DNA from: Euperipatoides rowelli
Lineage: Eukaryota > Onychophora > Udeonychophora > Euonychophora > Peripatopsidae
Length of the DNA: 12,003 nucleotides
Assembly: GCA_003024985.2 (NCBI GenBank)
Contig: PXIH01S0008590.1
Strand: one strand, 5' to 3'
A program made the position numbers and the translations under genes. Of this stretch, positions 7,381-12,003 are shown one piece after another. A model generated the notes under the pieces. That model was not told the DNA's origin, did no database searches, and was given only the letters and a program-made list of their open reading frames with translations. Numbering within the stretch: the first letter of the stretch is position 1; each line of letters opens with the position of its first letter.

Positions 7381-8160
7381 TTTTTACGGGTAATCTGAAG
7401 CATGTTTATTTGTAGGCTATAAGAGATCAGATACATCATTTTAGTCATCCTACCTTTAAACTTGAGTTGGTGAATTATGCAGATATTTATACTTATGCTC
7501 GTTTTGTTTCCAATTTCTGATTTTGAGTTAAGGGGTTGGTATTGTTTTAAAGAGTCTTTCACTGAGTTAATACTTAAGGCATCGTTGGCATTCAAAAGAA
7601 GTTTGAATGCTAAGATATTTCAGTTATAGCAATATATTGACGCTATGGAGAATATTAACAATGACAGAATTCCCTTTTTTCTTACGTGTAAATGACAGTT
7701 GGCTACCTTGTTTGAGGATAGGGTTAATTTAATTATGTTTAGAAAGAGTATGGCCCTTCTAAATGATCAATTGAAATATTTGGCTTCTTTAAGAATCTTT
7801 AGTAAGCTAGTATCTACTAAGCTTTCCTTTATTAGACAGGGAAACAAATACAATATGGGGGATGCTTTGGTTCGGGCATTGTTTGATTATATTTTTTTGA
7901 TTTATGATGACATCTAAAGTTAGTGCTTTGACAGAAAATGCTTTTAATTTTAGTATTGATCGGAGTTTGACACAATATAACTTTAGTATTGATGCGGATG
8001 TTATACTTACCTTTTTAGAATCCGTAAATAAGCATTGTTCTCCCGGTCAGATATGCCCACTGTCCAGTTATTTAAGGCTATGCAACACATTTTTATTCAA
8101 AATTGTGTTAGTTTGTTTAAGATTGGATTGTCATGCATTTTTAACAACCTCTTATAAGTT
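7381..8160 (+). pseudogene. LINE-B ORF2: linker between endonuclease and RT
   Basis: This stretch continues ORF2 with few conserved blocks. Recognisable pieces are F-K-R-S-L-N-A-K-I-F (about 7590-7620), an open 72-codon piece (7699-7917) with R-Q-G-N-K-Y and A-L-V-R-A-L-F, and a 92-codon piece (7904-8182) with F-L-E-S-V-N-K-H-C-S-P-G, the remnant of the S-P-G-x-D block that opens the RT. The pieces are collinear with an L1/Tx1-type linker but separated by frameshifts. None is an independent gene. Confidence 0.6.
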
Positions 8161-8945
8161 TGTATACAATCCTTTTACCTAAAAGATCGCCGAGTGATAA
8201 TTTGAGTAATTGTTTTAATGATTATCGTCCAATAAACATTCAGAATCTAAAGACTAAGATATATGCCAAAATATTGAATGACAAATTAAATGCTCTTTTG
8301 CCGGATAAAAGATCAATTTTTCAGTTTTCACTCAAGGGAAGAAATATCCATAACGCTATAGCCTACTTCTGATTCAGAAAGTGATCCTTTTTTTAAGCAG
8401 AAGCGGATGAAGGCTGCAATTGTTATTTTGGATATTACTAAAGCGTTTGATCACATGAATCATAATTTTTTGGCTACCAGAATAGTTGAGTTGTGGCTTT
8501 TCCAATTTGTTTAGAAGTCTTGTCAATTACTTTACAAACAAGCGGGTCTTTTTAAAGCATGGTGGTTCTCTATAAGACACCATCATTTTGAAAAGGGGTA
8601 TTACTCAGGGTTCCCTCTTGAGCTCAAACCTATTTGCCATCTACATTGATAGTTAATGATTCTAAATTGGGTATTAATTTTGGAATTAAAGAGCTGAATA
8701 TTTCAGCTTTCGCATTTGTGGACGATGTGACAATTGTTTCGAGGAATAGCAGCTCTTTACCGTATGTTTTTGGAGTGATTAACGAGTTCTCTAGGATTAC
8801 AGGATCTACCTTTAATCAGGACAAAACATTTGTGTGGCAGCCTCAAGGTGACGCAATGTTAAAACCTTTTTCGCAGAATAAACCAATTAAAATTTTAGGT
8901 TTATCTTTTCCCTTCCATGGCTATTTTTTGGGGTGGAAAATGTAA
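8161..8945 (+). pseudogene. LINE-B ORF2: reverse transcriptase
   Basis: The polymerase core is clear. An open 70-codon piece (8160-8372) has L-L-P-K and Y-R-P-I-N-I, with K-I-Y-A-K-I-L. Motif A is I-L-D-I-T-K-A-F-D (Asp codons 8431-8433 and 8449-8451). Motif B is R-G-I-T-Q-G-S-L-L-S followed by L-F-A-I-Y-I-D (8588-8650). Motif C, F-V-D-D (8715-8726), lies in a 103-codon open piece (8634-8945) at residues 28-31, followed by F-S-R-I-T-G-S-T-F-N and K-I-L-G-L. The catalytic Asp residues all survive although the reading frame changes at least three times. F-V-D-D instead of the common Y/F-A-D-D is a minor variant. Confidence 0.85.
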
Positions 8946-9800
8946 AATAGCTTATTGCAACAGTTCAAGATTATGTGTAATAATAAGGTGCAGAACAAAT
9001 AGGCCTATTTGTCCATTAGAGCTAGTCTTATTGATAAATACTTGTTTTTCCTAAAATAAGTTTTTACATCATACATGTCTCACATGAAGTTCACCAACAC
9101 TTTTATTAAGCTGGTTTATACCTTGTCATAAAATATTATGGCACACTAGATTAACCCCGATTAGTAAGAAAAACTTAATGTTGCCTAGGCTAATCAGTAA
9201 TGATCTTCATGACTTGAATATTTTGATTGTCCACAGAGGCTAATGCTTGGATGAGCTTTTCTCTATTTTTTTCAACAGGTTGATACACACCCTTCATTGT
9301 TTCTTAAGTCTCCCTTGATTTTTAATTTTTCTTATAGGGAGGCTAAGGATGCAATGAATTTTTTACCAGTGGCTAAATTTACTTAAATAGTTTGATTCAT
9401 GGTAAGCTCCTTTTAGATCATGTTCCTAATCCAGTGTCCTCCCTGTGGTGGTTTTTGATAGGTATTAGAGGAGTCTGTGTATCACTCCCAATTTAACGGA
9501 TTTTACATTTAAACTGTTGTATGGTGCTAATTTACTAGTTTAATGTCTAGCAAATTTAAGTTAAATATTGATACTAGGTGTAATGTGTGGGGATGGATCA
9601 TTTGCTCTTCTATTACCCTTACTTTAAAGAATTAAGGTATGTGCTTTTGAGATTAATTTCTTATATCTAGTGAATTAAAACATTATTACCCTAATTTTGG
9701 TAGTGTTGCAGCATGGGAGGGTGGGCTGGATGATTTTGTTTGCTTGTTTCATGGGCTGGAAGGCTCGGAATGTGATGGTCTTCCAGGGCATGAAGATATG
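8946..9800 (+). pseudogene. LINE-B ORF2: C-terminal tail
   Basis: Downstream of the RT the sequence is heavily decayed but keeps scraps of the usual tail: I-R-A-S-L-I near 9020, R-L-M-L-G near 9240, K-L-L-Y-G-A-N-like and D-T-R-C-N-V-W-G-W (about 9515-9595, where a zinc-like Cys cluster is normal), and G-W-K-A-R-N-V-M-V-F-Q-G-M-K (about 9755-9795). A perfect 14-bp palindrome with the core TAGGCCTA lies at 8997-9010. I cannot identify a clear polyadenylation signal or a tail on the sense strand. Confidence 0.55.
8997..9010. repeat. 14-bp palindrome with TAGGCCTA core, copy 4
   Basis: AAATAGGCCTATTT is a perfect palindrome within the decayed tail of LINE-B. Confidence 0.6.
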
Positions 9801-10080
9801 CCCTAAATGTTTTTTTTTTTTTTTGCAACTGTAAAAGTTGCAATCTTAGGATTCTATGGGGTTTTTTTTCTTTTGAATGTTACTCTAAAAAATGAGCGAA
9901 TTTGCAGATTCAACCTTTTATGCTCGAGTTTAATATCTTTTAAATAGAAGCAACTTAGGCTATTAGTTATATGCTAATTTATTTATATTACATTGCAGGT
10001 AAAATTTTATATTCTCATCTATTTTTTATACATTTTCAAGTTATAAATTTATCTATTTTTTTTTCCACAATAATTTAATT
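9801..10080. other. junction interval between LINE-B and LINE-C
   Basis: It has a T-run (9810-9824) followed at once by an 8-bp perfect hairpin (TTGCAACT at 9823-9830 with its complement at 9836-9843). A T-run on the plus strand could be the tail of a minus-strand insertion. The rest, to about 10080, is AT-rich and has no coding signal that I can support; part may be the 5' UTR of LINE-C. Confidence 0.4.
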
Positions 10081-10099
10081 TATTAGTTTTGCTCCGACA

Positions 10100-10669
10100 T
10101 TGTTTCAATCTCCAACTAATATAATGTTTTATTGTATTGATTTTGTCAATATGATGTCAATTTCCTCTCAGTCTATATCAGCTAAAAAAAAAGAGGCATT
10201 CAACACAAATCATCTTTGTTTAATTTGTAATTTTAANGTAAACAATAGTGATAAAGCGTTGTGCTGCGACCAATGCTTAGGCTGGTTTCACTCAGACTGC
10301 TTAAAACTTCCTGCCGAGATTTTTAATTACTTACAAAGTGATAATGACTTATGGCTATGCTCTCCTTGCAAAAAGAATAAGATAGAATTAAATAAGGAAA
10401 TTCTTAATCTCCGTTCAATTATTGAAACTCGGGGTTTAACCCTGTCTTCTCAAATATCGCAGAATCATATTAACATAACTGAGAAAATTGAAAAAAATCT
10501 CTACTGACTTGTTTTCATTAAAATATCAGGTTGAGAAAAATTCAATTCAAATAAAAGAATTGGAAGCTAGAGGAACCTTAGTTAAACATAATCCTACTTT
10601 AAATCAATCAGGCTTTTCTGAAATGCTTTACAACCACTATCGTTCATTTAATCTTGTATTGTTTGNCGT
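10100..10669 (+). pseudogene. LINE-C ORF1, N-terminal part: PHD finger and coiled coil
   Basis: The 135-codon frame 10100-10507 carries a textbook C4-H-C3 PHD finger: C40-x2-C43, C56-x2-C59, H64, C67, and C87-x2-C90, with Trp two residues before C87. PHD fingers bind chromatin or protein partners; in CR1-group ORF1 the exact role is unsettled. Met19 is as good a start as Met1, since residues 1-18 look like translated leader. A Leu/Ile/Lys/Glu-rich segment with coiled-coil character follows. A run of seven A's near 10490 shifts the frame; the second piece (10488-10669) continues with S-L-K-Y-Q-V-E-K-N-S-I-Q and reaches R-S-F-N-L-V-L-F-x-V-N, a block common in such ORF1s. Ambiguous bases lie at 10237 and 10666. 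The protein is then cut by foreign sequence. Confidence 0.75.
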
Positions 10670-10840
10670 GAACAAGGTCATGATATTACAGTTGTTTATT
10701 TTGATTTATCGAAAGCGTTTGACGTGATACCTTTAGATTTGCTTTTGGCCAAGTTATTATCCTGTAACATTAATGTTCGAATCATTGGTTGGTTGTATGA
10801 TTTTTTATTTTATCGCCCCTATTGGGTTATGAACTTATGA
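10670..10840 (+). pseudogene. isolated RT motif-A fragment inside LINE-C ORF1
   Basis: About 50 clean codons read E-Q-G-H-D-I-T-V-V-Y, then F-D-L-S-K-A-F-D (motif A of a non-LTR RT, both Asp kept), then L-L-L-A-K-L-L and I-I-G-W-L-Y-D-F-L. No other RT block is present: motifs B and C and the upstream R-P-I-S region are missing. It begins at once after the V-N block of ORF1 and ends at about the TTAA at 10841. RT sequence does not belong in ORF1, so it is an inserted or rearranged piece, perhaps of the same family's ORF2 or of another CR1-like element. Confidence 0.75.
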
Positions 10841-10900
10841 TTAACCCTGCAGTCGTCGCGGTCAAAAAGTTACACGGGTAGTCGCGGTGTATCTGTGAGA
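10841..10900 (+). mobile_element. possible single end of a piggyBac-like element
   Basis: TTAACCCTGCAGTCG has the form of a piggyBac-superfamily terminus: the target TTAA followed by CCCT. It is followed by GTCGCGGT twice (10855-10862, 10881-10888), a CpG-rich pattern unlike its surroundings. No inverted partner ending in AGGGTTAA occurs before ORF1 resumes at about 10950, so it would be a truncated end. TTAACCCT can also occur by chance. Confidence 0.35.
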
Positions 10901-10949
10901 TAACATGTGTTTATTTCAAGATAAAATAGTATAATTAACAAAATGACAT

Positions 10950-11323
10950 TTTGGGATTCTATCTCCGGGGATTTCTAAATTTTATAGAATAGGAAAATCT
11001 AATTTATTAAAAAGACCTATTACCATTGTGTTTGAATCTATTAAATCTAAATGGGCATTTTTTTAAACTTGCACATAAATTGAGTTCGTTTGATCATCCT
11101 ATTCATTTATCTCTATCTCTTGATAAAAATAAAGATGAGAGAAAAAAGGAAAACTTTATATACTCAATTTAAAGAACGCAGATAAAAGGGGTGAACAGGT
11201 TATTATTTTGGGTGATGGATTGGTTGAAAAACAGATTAATAAATCTAAAGCAAATGGGGGAAAGGTTTTGGTTCCATTAACAAAACTTTTAAGAAGCAGT
11301 GGCAGTATCACTGACTGAGATTA
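10950..11323 (+). pseudogene. LINE-C ORF1, C-terminal part
   Basis: ORF1 appears to resume here. The first piece reads I-S-K-F-Y-R-I-G-K-S-N and R-P-I-T-I-V-F-E-S, then K-S-K-W-A-F-F. A run of seven T's ending at 11064 creates a stop. One base out of frame the protein continues as L-A-H-K-L-S-S, with L-D-K-N-K-D-E-R-K-K near 11125-11145. A second shift near 11170 leads to N-A-D-K-R-G-E-Q-V-I-I-L-G and ends with L-R-S-S-G-S-I-T-D and a stop at about 11318. The R-x-G-K, R-P-x-x-V and D-x-x-x-E-R blocks are the usual C-terminal half of CR1-group ORF1. About 20-40 residues between the V-N block and this part are missing or replaced. Confidence 0.65.
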
Positions 11324-11364
11324 AAGATGCTTTATAGCAATCAAATTTCTATCCTCAACATGTT

Positions 11365-12003
11365 AACATATGCNCCTTTCTTTACACTAATATTAGTGAT
11401 ATCTCAAATAAACTGGATGAAATTGAAACTATTTTGTTAAATAAACGTCCTTTGTTTTTTGTATTAACTGAAACTTGGTTAATGAATATTGACATAAATA
11501 CACTCTTACACATTAGGGGTTTATCAAAGTTATAATAAGAACAGAAATACAGGTCAAAAAGGAGGTGGTTTAACCTTGATATTTAGAAACGATATTGTCT
11601 TTCATCTGATTGACATTGATAATTATACACAAGAGACTGCATGGTTCTCCCTTATCTTTAATAAGTTAAAATGGTTGTTTGGCCTATTTTACAGACCACC
11701 ATCAAACTCAGTGCACTAGATGATAAATTGTTTTCTTCATTTATGTTGGGATAGCAATACTTTGAATCGAACAGAAACTCCTTTTCACACTTTGTTCTAC
11801 TTGATTTAAATTTGCCATCTATTGATTACCAAAATATGACCCGTTCTCCTTTTGATAATTTTACCGATTCTTTGTTGTCCTTTTTTATTGAGAAGAATTT
11901 GTTTCAAGCACCCCACTAGATATCGTAAAGATTTAGCTTCTTTGCTTGATGTTTTCATTGTGAGCGACCCAGATCTAATACGTAATATAGAATATTTGGC
12001 TCC
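11365..12003 (+). pseudogene. LINE-C ORF2: AP endonuclease domain, partial at the window end
   Basis: The first piece (11365-11532) ends in a stop and holds N-K-L-D-E-I-E and the L-T-E-T-W-L metal-site block. The second (11522-11716) has K-G-G-G-L-T-L-I-F, an A-W-F block and F-Y-R-P-P-S-N. A third frame shows L-D-L-N-L-P-S-I-D-Y where G-D-F-N-L-P would be expected, so the Gly and Phe of that block are changed. It continues with F-I-E-K-N-L-F-Q, and a fourth frame gives L-L-D-V-F-I-V-S-D-P (about 11930-11975). These blocks are in the right order for a CR1/Jockey-type endonuclease. The N at 11374 lies near its start. The SDH block and RT are outside the window. Confidence 0.8.

Larger units (their letters stand above)
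4801..9790 (+). mobile_element. LINE-B: degenerate Tx1/L1-like non-LTR retrotransposon with two ORFs
   Basis: A nearly full-length architecture can be followed on the plus strand: an ORF1 with RNA-binding-like body and CCHC knuckle (5134 to about 6060), an AP endonuclease (6785 to about 7380), a linker, an RT (about 8010-8945) and a C-terminal tail ending in W-K-A-R-N and V-F-Q-G (about 9750-9800). The RT style (T-K-A-F-D, R-G-I-T-Q-G-S-L, F-V-D-D, I-K-I-L-G-L) and the ORF1 knuckle point to the Tx1/L1 group and not the CR1 type of LINE-A and LINE-C. The sense strand is unusually rich in T and G. Every domain carries stops or shifts, so the copy is dead. The 5' edge is uncertain; the 3' edge is set near a T-run at 9810. 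Confidence 0.8.
10080..12003 (+). mobile_element. LINE-C: CR1-like non-LTR retrotransposon, internally disrupted and cut by the window end
   Basis: On the plus strand I read ORF1 with an N-terminal PHD finger (10217-10369), a coiled-coil-like region, a foreign block (about 10670-10948), the C-terminal half of ORF1 (10950-11323) and the first part of an AP endonuclease (11365 to the end). A PHD-finger ORF1 followed by an L-T-E-T-W-L endonuclease is the layout known in CR1-group elements. Compared with LINE-A and LINE-B the domains are better preserved, and several frame losses fall at homopolymers. The RT should lie beyond the window. The left boundary is not defined. Confidence 0.75.

Noticed and set aside
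7305-7595. 96-codon minus-strand open frame
   Set aside because: Antisense to the LINE-B endonuclease SDH region and linker.

Overview
The window reads as repeat-dense, AT-rich nuclear DNA from an animal, most likely an invertebrate. I see no bacterial gene organisation, no host exon I can defend, and no RNA gene. What can be recognised is transposable-element sequence: three different non-LTR retrotransposons (LINE-A, LINE-B, LINE-C), all broken, plus DNA-transposon pieces. The palindrome TAGGCCTA and the related strings TAGCCTAC and GTAGGCTAC recur. I associate that habit with several marine invertebrate genomes, but it does not identify the species.

Layout. LINE-A lies on the minus strand from about 3790 down to about 85. 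It carries the end of an AP endonuclease, a linker and a CR1/Jockey-type reverse transcriptase (RT). Its RT is split between motif A and motif B by a 2.0-kb DNA transposon at 543-2564. That transposon has short terminal inverted repeats, a mirror-symmetric set of a 16-bp subterminal motif pointing inward from both ends, and a frameshifted coding remnant on the minus strand. Next comes a 214-bp fold-back repeat (3851-4064), then about 740 bp in which I find no gene.

LINE-B (plus strand, about 4800-9790) resembles the Tx1/L1 group. It has ORF1 with a damaged CCHC zinc knuckle, then an endonuclease (QET, GDFN, SDH), an RT (TKAFD, TQG, FVDD) and a C-terminal tail, all riddled with stops and frameshifts. 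LINE-C (plus strand, about 10080 to the window end) is CR1-like. Its ORF1 has a PHD finger, is interrupted by an unrelated-looking RT motif-A fragment and a piggyBac-like TTAACCCT terminus, and resumes before an endonuclease that runs off the end.

How it fits together. Nothing here works as an operon or pathway. The order of events can be partly read: LINE-A inserted and was later split by the DNA transposon, while LINE-C received the RT/TTAACCCT material inside ORF1. The most novel-looking item is the 2.0-kb transposon with its symmetric motif array. Functional names rest on motifs read by eye; clade names are tentative.
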